Source: Thauera propionica (GTDB lineage: Bacteria; Pseudomonadota; Gammaproteobacteria; Burkholderiales; Rhodocyclaceae). From it: DNA of 64,000 bases. How positions within the stretch are numbered: position 1 is the first letter of the stretch; every line of letters starts with the position of its first letter. The notes under the pieces were generated by a model. That model did no database searches. It saw only the letters and a program-made list of their open reading frames with translations, and was not told where the DNA came from. Positions 29,529-39,221 of the stretch are shown here, one piece after another. The stretch lies in the NCBI RefSeq assembly GCF_002245655.1, contig NZ_NOIH01000010.1, forward strand, positions 62,001 to 126,000, in the 5' to 3' direction. Made by a program: the position numbers and the translations under genes.

Positions 29529-29586
29529 GGAGTATTGAGTGAAGCTATTAGATTGTTTTTATAAACATCAATATCAACTATTGAAC
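29529..29586. promoter_or_regulatory. AT-rich candidate OxyR-type region upstream of katG
   Basis: An unusually AT-rich stretch in a GC-rich genome. On the minus strand it has ATAG-N7-TGAT and, further on, ATAG-N7-CAAT, resembling OxyR half-sites (ATAG-N7-CTAT) with altered spacing. It lies about 170-225 bp before the katG start. The rest of the 405-bp katG-bioA gap holds only the operator described at 29710. Confidence 0.35.
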
Positions 29587-29709
29587 GACCCGTGGTACAG
29601 CACAAAGCCTTCCCTGGGCAGGTAGCGGGCGCGGCGGGAGCTTGATATCGCGCACCGTGTATCGCGCCCCGGCGGGGACATCGCGCTGACTTGGTCGCGT
29701 ATTCCCATT

Positions 29710-29729
29710 TTGTGTCACTGCTGACACAA
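29710..29729. promoter_or_regulatory. Operator-like palindrome upstream of bioA
   Basis: TTGTGTCA-CTGC-TGACACAA is a perfect 20-bp interrupted palindrome 36 bp before the bioA ATG. It overlaps a possible -35 (CTGACA) for a promoter with a TATGTA -10 near 29745. The geometry suits a repressor of the biotin operon. It does not resemble the BirA or BioR sites I know. Confidence 0.6.
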
Positions 29730-29764
29730 TCGCGCCTTCGTAATTATGTATTCAAAATCACGAA

Positions 29765-31204
29765 ATGCTGATCGACCCCGCCTTGCGACAGTCCGACGGT
29801 CGCGCGGAAACGCAGGCTGCGTGGCAGCGCCGCAGCATCGACAACGTGTGGCACCCCTGTACCCAGATGCAACGCCTGGGCACCGTGCCGCCCCTGCCGA
29901 TCGCCCGCGGCGAAGGCGCGTGGCTGCATGACTACGCGGGAGCCCGCTACTTCGACGCCAACAGTTCGTGGTGGGTGAACCTTTTCGGTCACGCGGACGC
30001 CCGCATCAATGCGGCGCTGCGCGACCAACTGGAAACCCTGCCGCACGTGATGCTCGCAGGCTGCACGCATGCGCCCGCGGTCGAGCTGGCCGAGCGCCTG
30101 CGGACCATGACCGGCGGCGTGCTCGGCCATGCCTTCTATGCCAGCGATGGCGCCTCGGCGGTCGAGATCGCGCTCAAGATGAGCTTCCACGCCTGGCGCA
30201 ACCAGGGGCGAAGCGACAAGAACGAGTTCGTCTGTGTGCGGCAAGGTTATCACGGTGAAACACTCGGGGCCCTGGCCGTCACCGACGTCGCCGTGTTCCG
30301 CAACACCTACGATCCGCTGCTGATGCGGGCCCATCTCGTGATGTCGCCCGATGCGCGCCAGGCCTTGGATGGCGAGACGGCAGCGGACGTGGCCGCCCGT
30401 GCGCTCGGCGACGTACGGGTACTGTTCGAGGCGCGGCACGAACACATCGCCGCCTTCATCGTCGAGCCGCTGGTGCAGTGCGCAGCCGGCATGGCGATGC
30501 ACGACCCCGCTTACCTGCGCGGCGTGCGCGCCCTGTGCGACGAATTCGAAGTCCACCTGATCGCCGACGAGATCGCCGTGGGCTGCGGCCGCACCGGCAG
30601 CTTCTTCGCCTTCGAGCAGGCGGCACGCCCCGGCGAGGCGCCGCTGTGGCCCGACTTCGTCTGCCTGTCGAAAGGCATCAGCGGCGGCTACCTGCCCTTG
30701 TCGCTGGTGCTGACGCGCGATGCGATCTACGAGGTCTTTCTCGATGACGACGTGGCGCGCGGCTTCCTGCATTCGCACTCCTACACCGGCAACGCGCTCG
30801 CCTGCCGCGCCGCGCTGGCCGTGCTCGACCGCTTTGCGGAAGACGATGTGCTGGCGCGCAACCGCGCCACCGCCCCCCTGCTCAGCGCCGCGCTTGCGCC
30901 GCTTGCCGACGACACGCGCATCGAACACCTGCGCCACAAAGGCATGATCTGGGCCTTCGACGTGCCCCCAGACGTGGCGGGCGAGCGTTTCGCCGAGCGC
31001 TTCCATCTCGCCGGCCGCGCCAACGGCCTGCTGATCCGGCCGATCGGCCGCACGGTCTACCTGATGCCGCCCTACGTGCTCGACGACGACCTGGCCGCCT
31101 GGCTGGCGGCGCGCGTGCGGGCGACGCTCGACGAGACGCTCGGCGGGCACACCTCCACCCGGAGCGACAATGCTGCTTGCGCATCTGACCCGGCGACGGC
31201 TTGA
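29765..31204 (+). CDS. bioA: DAPA aminotransferase BioA
   Basis: BioA is a PLP enzyme that converts 7-keto-8-aminopelargonate to 7,8-diaminopelargonate using S-adenosylmethionine as amino donor. The 479-aa protein has the class III aminotransferase layout, with WHPCTQM near the N-terminus, the cofactor Asp in LIADEIAVGCGRTG and the PLP Lys in CLSKGISGGYLP near residue 300. It is about 40 residues longer than usual, with an extra N-terminus and a Ser/Thr/Asp tail. The gene starts the operon bioA-F-H-C-D-B and overlaps bioF by 35 nt. Confidence 0.95.
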   Translation: MLIDPALRQSDGRAETQAAWQRRSIDNVWHPCTQMQRLGTVPPLPIARGEGAWLHDYAGARYFDANSSWWVNLFGHADARINAALRDQLETLPHVMLAGCTHAPAVELAERLRTMTGGVLGHAFYASDGASAVEIALKMSFHAWRNQGRSDKNEFVCVRQGYHGETLGALAVTDVAVFRNTYDPLLMRAHLVMSPDARQALDGETAADVAARALGDVRVLFEARHEHIAAFIVEPLVQCAAGMAMHDPAYLRGVRALCDEFEVHLIADEIAVGCGRTGSFFAFEQAARPGEAPLWPDFVCLSKGISGGYLPLSLVLTRDAIYEVFLDDDVARGFLHSHSYTGNALACRAALAVLDRFAEDDVLARNRATAPLLSAALAPLADDTRIEHLRHKGMIWAFDVPPDVAGERFAERFHLAGRANGLLIRPIGRTVYLMPPYVLDDDLAAWLAARVRATLDETLGGHTSTRSDNAACASDPATA

Positions 31205-32396
31205 GCGCGAGGCGGCGGCACTGCTGCGCCGCCGGCGTGTGGCCGCCTCGCCCTGCGCGCCCCTGCAGACCGTCGAGGACGGACGGGGCCGCTCGCGCCA
31301 ACTGCTGAATTTCGGCAGCAACGACTATCTCGGCCTCGCCAGCCACCCCGTCATCGCCGCGGCACTGGCCGAAGGCGCGCAGCGCTGGGGCGCAGGCAGC
31401 GGGGCGTCGCATCTGGTCACCGGCCACAGTCTGGCCCATGCCCGGCTTGAAGGCGAACTGGCGCGGCTGCTCTCACCTTGGGTGCCGGACGCGGCGGCGT
31501 TGCTGTTCTGCAGCGGGTTCATGGCCAACCTGGCGCTGCTCACCACGCTCGGCGACGGCGAGGCCGCAATCTTCGCCGACAAGCTCAACCACGCCTCGCT
31601 GGTCGATGGCGGTCTGCTCGCCGCCGCCCGCATGCGGCGCTATCCGCATGGCCGGCTCGACCTGCTCGACGCCATGCTGCGCGACTGCGAGCAACCGATC
31701 CGGCTGATCGTCACCGACGCGGTGTTCAGCATGGACGGCGACATCGCGCCCCTGCCCGCACTGCTGGAACTGGCCGAACGCCACGACGCCTGGCTGATCA
31801 TCGACGACGCTCACGGCTTCGGCGTGCTCGGTCCGAACGGAGAAGGCGCGCTGGCGCATTACGACCTGAGCAGCACGCGCCTGATCTACATGGGCACGCT
31901 GGGCAAGGCCGCCGGCGTCGCGGGCGCTTTCGTCGCCGCCCATCCGGCCATCGTCGATGCGCTGGTGCAGAGTGGGCGCAGCTACATCTACACCACCGCG
32001 ATGCCGCCGGCGCTGGCGCATGCGTTGAGCGCCAGCCTGAAGCTGATTACCGGCGAGGAAGGCGCGTCACGGCGGCGACAGCTCGCCACGCTGACGGCTG
32101 CGCTGCGTGACCGCCTGTCCGGCTTGATCGCCCGCGACCCGGGCAGAGGCTGGCAACTGGCGGATTCCGCCACGCCCATCCAGCCGCTGATCGTCGGCGA
32201 CAATGCCGCCGCGCTGGCGCTGGCTTCGACGCTCGACGCGGCAGGCCTGTGGGTGCCTGCGATCCGCCCGCCCACCGTGCCGGCCAATACGGCGCGGCTG
32301 CGCATCACGCTCAGCGCGGCGCACACGCTGGACGACGTCGAACGCTTATCCACAACACTGGCCGCATGCCGGCCCGGGGGGAACGGCCATGCATAA
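31170..32396 (+). CDS. bioF: 8-amino-7-oxononanoate synthase BioF
   Basis: BioF condenses pimeloyl-ACP (or -CoA) with L-alanine to give 7-keto-8-aminopelargonate, with PLP. The 408-aa product shows the alpha-oxoamine synthase signatures: NFGSNDYLGLASHP near residue 48, GSGASHLVTGHS, the cofactor-binding DDAHGFGVLG and the PLP Lys in YMGTLGKAAGVAG near residue 250. It overlaps both neighbours (35 nt with bioA, 8 nt with bioH), so translation is coupled. Which pimeloyl donor is used follows from BioC/BioH in the same operon, which indicates pimeloyl-ACP. Confidence 0.96.
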   Translation: MLLAHLTRRRLEREAAALLRRRRVAASPCAPLQTVEDGRGRSRQLLNFGSNDYLGLASHPVIAAALAEGAQRWGAGSGASHLVTGHSLAHARLEGELARLLSPWVPDAAALLFCSGFMANLALLTTLGDGEAAIFADKLNHASLVDGGLLAAARMRRYPHGRLDLLDAMLRDCEQPIRLIVTDAVFSMDGDIAPLPALLELAERHDAWLIIDDAHGFGVLGPNGEGALAHYDLSSTRLIYMGTLGKAAGVAGAFVAAHPAIVDALVQSGRSYIYTTAMPPALAHALSASLKLITGEEGASRRRQLATLTAALRDRLSGLIARDPGRGWQLADSATPIQPLIVGDNAAALALASTLDAAGLWVPAIRPPTVPANTARLRITLSAAHTLDDVERLSTTLAACRPGGNGHA

Positions 32397-33120
32397 GCAC
32401 CTGATCCTGCTGCAGGGCTGGGGTCTGGGTAGCGCGCCGCTGGCACCGCTGGCCGAAACCCTGCGCGTGCTCGATCCGATGCTGCGGGTGGACATCGAAC
32501 CCCTGCCCGAACGGGCCAGTGGCGACCCGCGGGATTGGCTGCAGGAACTGGACGAGCGCCTTCCGCCGCAGACCTGGCTGGGCGGCTGGTCGCTCGGCGG
32601 CATGCTCGCCAGTGAACTGGCGGCGCTGCGCGGCGAACGCTGCCGCGGCCTGCTGACCCTGGCCAGCAACCCACGTTTCGTGGCGGGCGCCGACTGGTCG
32701 CACGGGATGGGCGAGGTGACCTTCAACGCCTTCGTCGAGGGCTGCCGCGCCGATCCCGCCGCCACCCTCAGACGCTTCTGCCTGCTCTGCGCGCAGGGTT
32801 CGGTGGAAGCCCGCGGCTTGGCGCGCCAACTGCAGGCCGCGGTGTCCGAGGCCGCGCCACAGGTGCTGCTGGCCGGACTGCAGGTACTCGGCAGCCTGGA
32901 TGGGCGCAGTGCGCTGCAAGGCTTCGCCGGGCCGCAGTTGCACCTGTTTGCCGGTGCCGACGCCCTGGTGCCAGCCGAGGTGGCCGGCGACCTGCTGGCC
33001 TTACGGCAGAACACCGGGATCGGGCTGATCGAGGACGTCAGCCACGCCTTCCCGCTGGAACAGCCAGGCGAGGTCGCGGCGGCGATCCAGGCCTTCATCG
33101 GCGGGGACGGCGATGCTTGA
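32389..33120 (+). CDS. bioH: Pimeloyl-ACP methyl ester carboxylesterase BioH
   Basis: BioH removes the methyl group from pimeloyl-ACP methyl ester, ending the BioC/BioH route to pimelate. The 243-aa alpha/beta hydrolase has the oxyanion-loop LLQGWGLGS near the N-terminus, the nucleophile in [10 protein letters not shown] (Ser near residue 70), and the catalytic His in [10 protein letters not shown] near the C-terminus. The ATG at 32389 overlaps the end of bioF; the long upstream in-frame region is bioF in another frame. It overlaps bioC by 8 nt. Confidence 0.92.
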   Translation: MHKHLILLQGWGLGSAPLAPLAETLRVLDPMLRVDIEPLPERASGDPRDWLQELDERLPPQTWLGGWSLGGMLASELAALRGERCRGLLTLASNPRFVAGADWSHGMGEVTFNAFVEGCRADPAATLRRFCLLCAQGSVEARGLARQLQAAVSEAAPQVLLAGLQVLGSLDGRSALQGFAGPQLHLFAGADALVPAEVAGDLLALRQNTGIGLIEDVSHAFPLEQPGEVAAAIQAFIGGDGDA

Positions 33121-33907
33121 GCAACTGCCTGTCGTACCGGACAAGCGTCGGGTGGCCGCCTCCTTCTCCCGTTCGGCGGGCAGCTACGACGCGGTCGCCT
33201 CGCTGCAGCGCCAGGTTGGTGCACAGTTGCTGGCGCGCCTTCCGCATCTGACCTCCCCCCGCTGGCTCGACCTGGGCTGTGGCACCGGACACTTCACCCG
33301 GCTGCTGGCCGAGCGCTTCGGCGCCGATTCGGGCGCGGCCCTGGATCTGGCCGAAGGCATGCTGCACCATGCCCGACCCCGGGGCGGTGCGCGTCATTTC
33401 ATCGTCGGCGATGCCGAGGCCCTGCCGCTGCGCGACGCCAGCCTGGACCTGATCTACTCCAGCCTCGCGGTGCAGTGGTGTGGCGACTTCGCCGCCGTGC
33501 TGGGCGAGGCGCAGCGGGTGCTGCGGCCCGGCGGCGTACTGGCCTTCAGCAGCCTGTGCGCGGGCACCCTGGGCGAACTGCGCGACAGCTGGCGGGCGGT
33601 GGACGGCTTCACCCACGTCAACCGCTTCCGCGCATTCCGCGACTACGAGACCTTGTGCGCGGAAAGCGGGCTCGAGGTGAGCACGCTTGAACGCCGGGCG
33701 CAGACGCTGCACTTTACCGACCTGCGTGCGCTGACCCGTTCGCTCAAGGATCTCGGTGCGCACAACCTCAACCCCGGTCGTCCGGACGGGCTCACCAGTC
33801 CGGCGCGGATCCGCGCGCTGGCCGCTGCGTACGAGCGCTTGCGCACTCCCGAGGGTTTGCCGGCCACCTATCAGGTGGTGTACGCCGTTCTGAACAAGCG
33901 CCTGTAA
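33113..33907 (+). CDS. bioC: Malonyl-ACP O-methyltransferase BioC
   Basis: BioC methylates malonyl-ACP so that the fatty-acid synthesis enzymes can elongate it to pimeloyl-ACP methyl ester. The 264-aa class I SAM methyltransferase begins with the BioC-type [16 protein letters not shown] segment, followed by the SAM motif [11 protein letters not shown] near residue 48 and the [12 protein letters not shown] segment typical of BioC. Start overlaps bioH, as expected for a coupled pair. The gap to bioD is 91 bp, the only sizeable gap in the operon. Confidence 0.94.
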   Translation: MLEQLPVVPDKRRVAASFSRSAGSYDAVASLQRQVGAQLLARLPHLTSPRWLDLGCGTGHFTRLLAERFGADSGAALDLAEGMLHHARPRGGARHFIVGDAEALPLRDASLDLIYSSLAVQWCGDFAAVLGEAQRVLRPGGVLAFSSLCAGTLGELRDSWRAVDGFTHVNRFRAFRDYETLCAESGLEVSTLERRAQTLHFTDLRALTRSLKDLGAHNLNPGRPDGLTSPARIRALAAAYERLRTPEGLPATYQVVYAVLNKRL

Positions 33908-33998
33908 GGGCCCGCAATAGAGGATGAAGGAACATGAGCCGAGCCCCGCGCCATCGTCCAGGTTTCAACGCTTTCATCGAATTTCGGGAGACGCCGTA

Positions 33999-34724
33999 AT
34001 GGTCCGTGGCTGTTTCATCACCGGCACCGACACCGAGATCGGCAAGACCACCATCGCCGCCGCCATCGTCAGCCTGCTGGGCAAGACCGGGCTGCGCGTC
34101 GCCGGACTGAAGCCGGTCGCCGCCGGCATGAGTGCGATCGATGGCGAGCGCATCAACGAAGACGTCCATGCGCTGCGTGCGGCGAGCAGTGTGCCACTCG
34201 GCGTCGATGAGATCGCGCCTTTCCAGTTCGAGGCCGCCTGCGCGCCGCACGTCGCCGCGGCGCTCGAAGGTCGCAGCATCGACCGCGACCGCATACTCGC
34301 GACCATCCAGGCTGCGGCGGCGCGCTGCGACCGGGTGGTGGTCGAAGGCGTCGGCGGTTTCCGCGTACCTTTCGACGCCGCCGGCGACTGGGACAGCGCC
34401 GACCTGGCACGCGACCTGGGCCTGCCGGTGCTGCTGGTCGTCGGCCTGCGCCTGGGCGCGATCAACCATGCCCTGCTCACCGCCGAAGCCGTGCGTGCGC
34501 GCGGACTACGGCTGTGCGGCTGGGTCGCCAACACAGTCGACCCGGCCATGGCCCAGGCCTCCGCCACGATTGATGCCCTGACCGTCGGGCTGGGCAATGC
34601 GCCCTGCCTGGGCCTGGTGCCCCGCCTGCCGGCACCGTCACCCGAAGCCATCGCCCCGTACCTGAACGTGCCCGCGCTGCATCACCTTTTCGATTCCGAT
34701 TCCACCCTCAAGGAGAGCCCATGA
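33999..34724 (+). CDS. bioD: Dethiobiotin synthetase BioD
   Basis: BioD closes the ureido ring of dethiobiotin from 7,8-diaminopelargonate, CO2 and ATP. The 241-aa protein has the N-terminal P-loop [13 protein letters not shown], the GLKPVAAG segment and the [13 protein letters not shown] motif near residue 110. The ATG at 33999 has GGGAG 8 nt upstream; an in-frame start at 33924 would add 25 residues without family similarity. The stop overlaps the bioB start (ATGA). Confidence 0.95.
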   Translation: MVRGCFITGTDTEIGKTTIAAAIVSLLGKTGLRVAGLKPVAAGMSAIDGERINEDVHALRAASSVPLGVDEIAPFQFEAACAPHVAAALEGRSIDRDRILATIQAAAARCDRVVVEGVGGFRVPFDAAGDWDSADLARDLGLPVLLVVGLRLGAINHALLTAEAVRARGLRLCGWVANTVDPAMAQASATIDALTVGLGNAPCLGLVPRLPAPSPEAIAPYLNVPALHHLFDSDSTLKESP

Positions 34725-35734
34725 CCACTGTCGCCACCGTGTCACCCGACGCCCTGCGCCGTACCGCACCCCAGCCCGCCCCGGTCGCCACCGGCCCCTG
34801 GCGCGTCGAAGACGTCGAGGCGCTGTTCGCCCTGCCCTTCATGGACCTGGTGTTCCGCGCCCAGCAAGTGCATCGCGAGCACTTCGACCCGAGCGAGATC
34901 CAGCTTTCGACCCTGCTGTCGATCAAGACCGGCGGCTGCGCCGAGGACTGCGGCTACTGCTCGCAATCCGCGCATTTCGACACCGGACTGAAGGCCGAGA
35001 AGCTGATGCCGGTCGACGAGGTGCTGGAAGCCGCCCGTGCCGCCAAGGCGCAGGGCGCCAGCCGCTTCTGCATGGGCGCGGCCTGGCGCTCGCCCAAGGC
35101 GCGTGACATGGAGCGCGTGACGACGATGGTGCGCGAGGTAAAGGCGCTCGGCCTCGAGACCTGCATGACGCTCGGCATGCTCGACGCCGAACAGGCCAAC
35201 TCCCTGAAGGACGCCGGCCTCGACTACTACAACCACAACCTCGACACCGCACCGGAGTACTACGGCAAGGTCATCGGCACGCGGACCTACCAGGACCGCC
35301 TCGACACGCTGGACAACGTGCGCTCGGCCGGCATCAACGTCTGCAGCGGCGGCATCGTCGGCATGGGCGAGACGCGTGCGCACCGCGCTGGCCTCATCGC
35401 TCAGCTCGCCAACCTCGAGCCCTATCCCGAGTCCGTGCCCATCAACAACCTCGTCCCCATCCCGGGCACGCCGCTGGCCGACGTCGAGCCCATCGACCCC
35501 TTCGAGTTCGTACGTACCATCGCCGTCGCGCGCATCACCATGCCGCGCACCTACGTGCGCCTGTCGGCCGGGCGGGAGAAGATGGACGATGCGCTGCAGG
35601 CGCTGTGCCTGATGGCGGGCGCCAATTCGATCTTCTACGGCGACCACCTGCTGACGACCTCCAACCCGCGCACCGGACGCGACCGCAGCCTGCTCGAACG
35701 CCTCGACATGCGCATCCAGGGTCAGGGCGACTGA
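34721..35734 (+). CDS. bioB: Biotin synthase BioB
   Basis: BioB is a radical-SAM enzyme that inserts sulfur into dethiobiotin to form biotin. The 337-aa protein has the radical-SAM [4Fe-4S] motif C73-x3-C77-x2-C80 ([12 protein letters not shown]), the [13 protein letters not shown] segment, and the [10 protein letters not shown] and SAGREKM motifs of the barrel. It ends the bio operon; the next gene begins 88 bp later and belongs to another family. Confidence 0.97.
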   Translation: MTTVATVSPDALRRTAPQPAPVATGPWRVEDVEALFALPFMDLVFRAQQVHREHFDPSEIQLSTLLSIKTGGCAEDCGYCSQSAHFDTGLKAEKLMPVDEVLEAARAAKAQGASRFCMGAAWRSPKARDMERVTTMVREVKALGLETCMTLGMLDAEQANSLKDAGLDYYNHNLDTAPEYYGKVIGTRTYQDRLDTLDNVRSAGINVCSGGIVGMGETRAHRAGLIAQLANLEPYPESVPINNLVPIPGTPLADVEPIDPFEFVRTIAVARITMPRTYVRLSAGREKMDDALQALCLMAGANSIFYGDHLLTTSNPRTGRDRSLLERLDMRIQGQGD

Positions 35735-35822
35735 GACCGGCACGGCAAGGCTGGCCGCGCACGCGCCACTCGGTTAGCATGCGCGGCCCCACCCGCCCTG
35801 CGGCCCGACGCCGCCCGCCCCC

Positions 35823-37082
35823 ATGCACGCTCCCGCCCGCGCCTGCGGCATCGACTTCGGCACCTCCAACTCCACTGTCGGCTGGCTGCGCCCCGATGCG
35901 AGCACCCTGCTCGTGCTGGAGGACGACAAACCGACCCTGCCGTCCGCGGTGTTCTTCAATGCCGACGAGGACAGCACCCATTTCGGCCGTGACGCGCTGG
36001 AACAGTACCTCGAGGGCTACGAAGGCCGGCTGATGCGCGCGCTGAAGAGCCTGCTCGGCTCCAGCCTGATCGACGGCCAGACCGAGGTCGGCGGGCGGGC
36101 GCTGCGCTTCCGCGATCTGCTGGCGAGCTTCATCGGCGAACTCAAGTGCCGCGCCGAGATGCAGGCGGGCCGCGCGTTCGACCAGGCCGTTTTCGGGCGC
36201 CCGGTGCACTTCGTCGATGACGACGAGGCCGCCGACCGCAAGGCGCAGGACACGCTGGAAGCCATTGCCCGCCAGGTCGGCTTCAGCGAGGTGAGCTTCC
36301 AGTTCGAGCCGATCGGCGCCGCGCTGCACTACGAGCGCTCGCTGACTGCCGAGGAGGTCGTGCTGATCGCCGACATCGGCGGCGGCACCGCCGACTTCTC
36401 GCTGGTTCGCCTTTCGCCCGAGCGCGCGCGGCGCGACGAGCGTGCCGACGACCTGCTCGGCAACGCCGGCGTGCACATCGGCGGCACCGATTTCGACCGC
36501 GCGCTGAGCCTGGACTGCGTGATGCCCTTGCTCGGCTACCGCGGCCTGATGAAGAACGGCGCCCATATCCCCGCCAGCCTCTACTTCCAGCTCGCCACCT
36601 GGCACACCATCAACTTCGCCTACAGTCGCCAGGCCTGGGCCGACCTGCAGAACATCTACCGCGACGCCGCGGCCCGCACCGAACTCGACCGCCTGGCACG
36701 CCTCGTCAGCCAGCGCGAGGGCCACTGGCTGGCGCTGCAGGTGGAGCAGGCCAAGATCGACCTGTCGACCGCCGCCGCCGCCCACCTCGATCTCAACCGG
36801 CTGGAAGACGGCCTGCAGCACACGATCACCACGGCGGACTTCGTCGCCGCCACCGCCACGCTGGTCGAGCGCGTCGGCGAATGCGTGGGGCAGTTGCTGC
36901 AGGACGCCGGCCTGCGGCGCGACCAGGTCGACACCGTGTACTTCACCGGCGGCGCCAGCGGCGTCGCGCAGCTGCGTGCCCGCATCGCCGCCGAACTGCC
37001 CGCTGCGCGCAGCGTGGAGGGCGACCTCTACGGCAGCATCGGCGCCGGCCTCGCGGTGGAAGCCGCGCGCCGCTACGGCTGA
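35823..37082 (+). CDS. yegD: Hsp70-family protein, YegD type
   Basis: A 419-aa protein with the actin-like ATPase domain of Hsp70 but no substrate-binding domain, as in E. coli YegD. The phosphate-1 loop CGIDFGTSNSTVG lies at residues 8-20, and the phosphate-2 segment IADIGGGTADFSLVRL and the adenosine motif TGGASGVAQL are in the expected order. The start at 35823 leaves a standard N-terminus. No co-chaperone gene is adjacent. It lies 88 bp after bioB on the same strand; a functional link to biotin is not indicated. Confidence 0.9.
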   Translation: MHAPARACGIDFGTSNSTVGWLRPDASTLLVLEDDKPTLPSAVFFNADEDSTHFGRDALEQYLEGYEGRLMRALKSLLGSSLIDGQTEVGGRALRFRDLLASFIGELKCRAEMQAGRAFDQAVFGRPVHFVDDDEAADRKAQDTLEAIARQVGFSEVSFQFEPIGAALHYERSLTAEEVVLIADIGGGTADFSLVRLSPERARRDERADDLLGNAGVHIGGTDFDRALSLDCVMPLLGYRGLMKNGAHIPASLYFQLATWHTINFAYSRQAWADLQNIYRDAAARTELDRLARLVSQREGHWLALQVEQAKIDLSTAAAAHLDLNRLEDGLQHTITTADFVAATATLVERVGECVGQLLQDAGLRRDQVDTVYFTGGASGVAQLRARIAAELPAARSVEGDLYGSIGAGLAVEAARRYG

Positions 37083-37163
37083 CCGCCCCGCCCGTCCCCA
37101 CGACGGGCTCCCGCCCGCTCCCCTCCTCGGCCGCCGCTCCGCGTCGCCACCCGCCTGCTCTAC

Positions 37164-37214
37164 GGAGCGCTCCGCTCCAGCGTCCGCATGGCGCGCTGGA
37201 GCATGTGGAGCAGC
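37164..37214. promoter_or_regulatory. Activator-site cluster upstream of the PQQ dehydrogenase
   Basis: GCTCCAGCG (37174-37182) and CGCTGGAGC (37194-37202) form an inverted repeat, followed at once by TGGAGCA-type half-sites near 37197 and 37206; GGAGCGCTCC lies at 37164-37173. These share the TGGAGC core of the sites near exaC/pedF, and lie about 45-95 bp before the -24 box at 37258. Confidence 0.65.
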
Positions 37215-37257
37215 CCATGTAGCAGCGTCGGCACGCGATTGCGGGCCTGCGGGCCGA

Positions 37258-37273
37258 TGGCATGGTGCTTGCG
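37258..37273 (+). promoter_or_regulatory. Sigma-54 promoter of the PQQ dehydrogenase
   Basis: TGGCATGGTGCTTGCG keeps TGGCA-N7-TTGC with GG and GC 10 nt apart. The start would be near 37284, giving a leader of about 72 nt. With the repeat cluster it accounts for the 273-bp gap after yegD. Confidence 0.85.
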
Positions 37274-37355
37274 CTTGGTGCTCCCAGGCCCGGACGCGCA
37301 CGTCGCAACCGGGCTCCCGAATGGCAAACGCGCCAAACCACAAGAGGAGACCACC

Positions 37356-39155
37356 ATGCACACCCCACTGCGCAGCGCACGCCGTCCGCGGCTGCTCGCC
37401 AGCTTCGCCGCCACGGCCTTCGCCCTCGCCGCGCTCAACGCCCAGGCCAAGGGCGTGAGCGACGACGACATCGTCAACGACGCCACCATCACCACCCAGG
37501 TCGTCACCCACGGCCTTGGCACCAAGGGGCAGCGTTACAGCCCGCTCGACCAGGTCAACATCGAGACGGTGAAGAACCTCGTGCCCGTCTGGTCCTTTTC
37601 CTTCGGCGGCGAGAAGCAGCGCGGCCAGCAGTCGCAGCCGCTGATCCACGACGGCAAGATGTACGTCACCGCCTCCTACAGCCGCATCTTCGCCCTCGAC
37701 GCCACGACCGGCCAGAAGCTTTGGAAGTACGAGCATCGCCTGCCAGACGGCATCATGCCCTGCTGTGATGTGATCAACCGCGGCGCCGCGCTGTACGACG
37801 ACCTGGTCATCTTCGGCACGCTCGACGCCCAGCTCGTCGCGCTGAACAAGGACACCGGCAAGGTCGTGTGGCGGCAGAAGATCGAGGACTACAAGGCGGG
37901 CTACTCCTTCACCGCCGCACCGCAGATCGTCAAGGGCATGGTCATCACCGGCAACTCGGGCGGCGAATTCGGCATCGTCGGTCGCGTCGATGCGCGCGAC
38001 GCGAAGACCGGCAAGCTGATCTGGACCCGCCCGACCGTCGAAGGTCACATGGGCTACACCTACGACGCCGAAGGCAAGCCGGTGGACAACGGCATCTCCG
38101 GCACCACCAATGCCACCTGGCCGGGCGACCTGTGGAAGACCGGCGGCGCGGCACCCTGGCAGGCCGCCTACTACGACCCCGACGTCGACCTGATCTACAT
38201 CGGCACCGGCAACCCCGCGCCGTGGAACAGCTGGCTGCGCCCGGGCGACAACCTGTACTCGTCGTCCACGATCGCGATCGACCCCGACACCGGCAAGATC
38301 GTGTGGCACTACCAGAGCACGCCGCACGACGGCTGGGACTTCGACGGCGTCAACGAATTCATCTCCTTCGAGTACAACGACCCCGCCACCGGCAAGCTGG
38401 TGAAGGCCGGCGGCAAGGCCGACCGCAACGGCTTCTTCTTCGTCAATGACCGCACCGACGGCAAACTGCTCAACGCCTTCCCCTTCGTGAACCGCATCGA
38501 CTGGGCCAAGGGCATCGACCTCAAGACCGGGCGTCCGATCTACGACGAGGAGAAGCGTCCCGGCAACCCCTTCGCCGAAGGCGTGGGCGAGGACAAGAAG
38601 GGCAAGGTGGTGTTCAACGCGCCCTCCTTCCTCGGCGGCAAGAACCAGATGCCGATGGCCTTCAGCCCGAAGACCGGCTACTTCTACGTGCCCGCCAACG
38701 AATGGGGCATGGACATCTGGAACGAGCCCATCTCGTACAAGCGCGGCGCGGCCTACCTCGGCGCGGGCTTCACCATCAAGCCGCTGCACGAGGACTTCAT
38801 CGGCGCGATGCGTGCGGTGGACCCGGTGAGCGGCAAGATCGTGTGGGAGGTGAAGAACAACGCGCCGCTGTGGGGTGGCGTGATGACCACCGGTGGCGAC
38901 CTGGTGTTCTATGGCACGCCCGAGGGCTACCTGAAGGCGATCGACGCCCGCAACGGCAAGGAGCTGTGGCAGTTCCAGACCGGTTCGGGCGTGATCGCGC
39001 CGCCGGTGACCTGGGAGCAGGACGGCGAGCAGTACGTCGCCGTCGTCTCGGGCTGGGGCGGCGCCGTGCCGCTGTGGGGCGGCGACGTGGCCAAGCGGGT
39101 GAACATGCTCGAGCAGGGGGGCTCCGTCTGGGTGTTCAAGCTGCACAAGTCCTGA
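37356..39155 (+). CDS. PQQ-dependent alcohol dehydrogenase, lanthanide-type metal site
   Basis: A 599-aa periplasmic type I quinoprotein alcohol dehydrogenase, an eight-bladed propeller that oxidises alcohols to aldehydes. The signal peptide ends near QAKG (about residue 32). The adjacent disulfide Cys136-Cys137 (IMPCCDV) and several W-motifs ([26 protein letters not shown]) are present. The catalytic Asp is D328 in HDGWDFDG, with a second Asp at D330; that extra Asp is the recognised mark of lanthanide-dependent (ExaF/PedH/XoxF) enzymes, where Ca types have Ser or Ala. ATG 37356 follows AGAGGAG. Downstream are a Cache protein, a SoxYZ-like carrier and a hydrolase; expression is probably sigma-54 dependent. 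Confidence 0.94.
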   Translation: MHTPLRSARRPRLLASFAATAFALAALNAQAKGVSDDDIVNDATITTQVVTHGLGTKGQRYSPLDQVNIETVKNLVPVWSFSFGGEKQRGQQSQPLIHDGKMYVTASYSRIFALDATTGQKLWKYEHRLPDGIMPCCDVINRGAALYDDLVIFGTLDAQLVALNKDTGKVVWRQKIEDYKAGYSFTAAPQIVKGMVITGNSGGEFGIVGRVDARDAKTGKLIWTRPTVEGHMGYTYDAEGKPVDNGISGTTNATWPGDLWKTGGAAPWQAAYYDPDVDLIYIGTGNPAPWNSWLRPGDNLYSSSTIAIDPDTGKIVWHYQSTPHDGWDFDGVNEFISFEYNDPATGKLVKAGGKADRNGFFFVNDRTDGKLLNAFPFVNRIDWAKGIDLKTGRPIYDEEKRPGNPFAEGVGEDKKGKVVFNAPSFLGGKNQMPMAFSPKTGYFYVPANEWGMDIWNEPISYKRGAAYLGAGFTIKPLHEDFIGAMRAVDPVSGKIVWEVKNNAPLWGGVMTTGGDLVFYGTPEGYLKAIDARNGKELWQFQTGSGVIAPPVTWEQDGEQYVAVVSGWGGAVPLWGGDVAKRVNMLEQGGSVWVFKLHKS

Positions 39156-39221
39156 GCCTGCCGGCCGGGCCGCGCCCGCCGCGCGGCCCGGCGCCATTTC
39201 TTCCACGAAGGAGTCCCCGCA

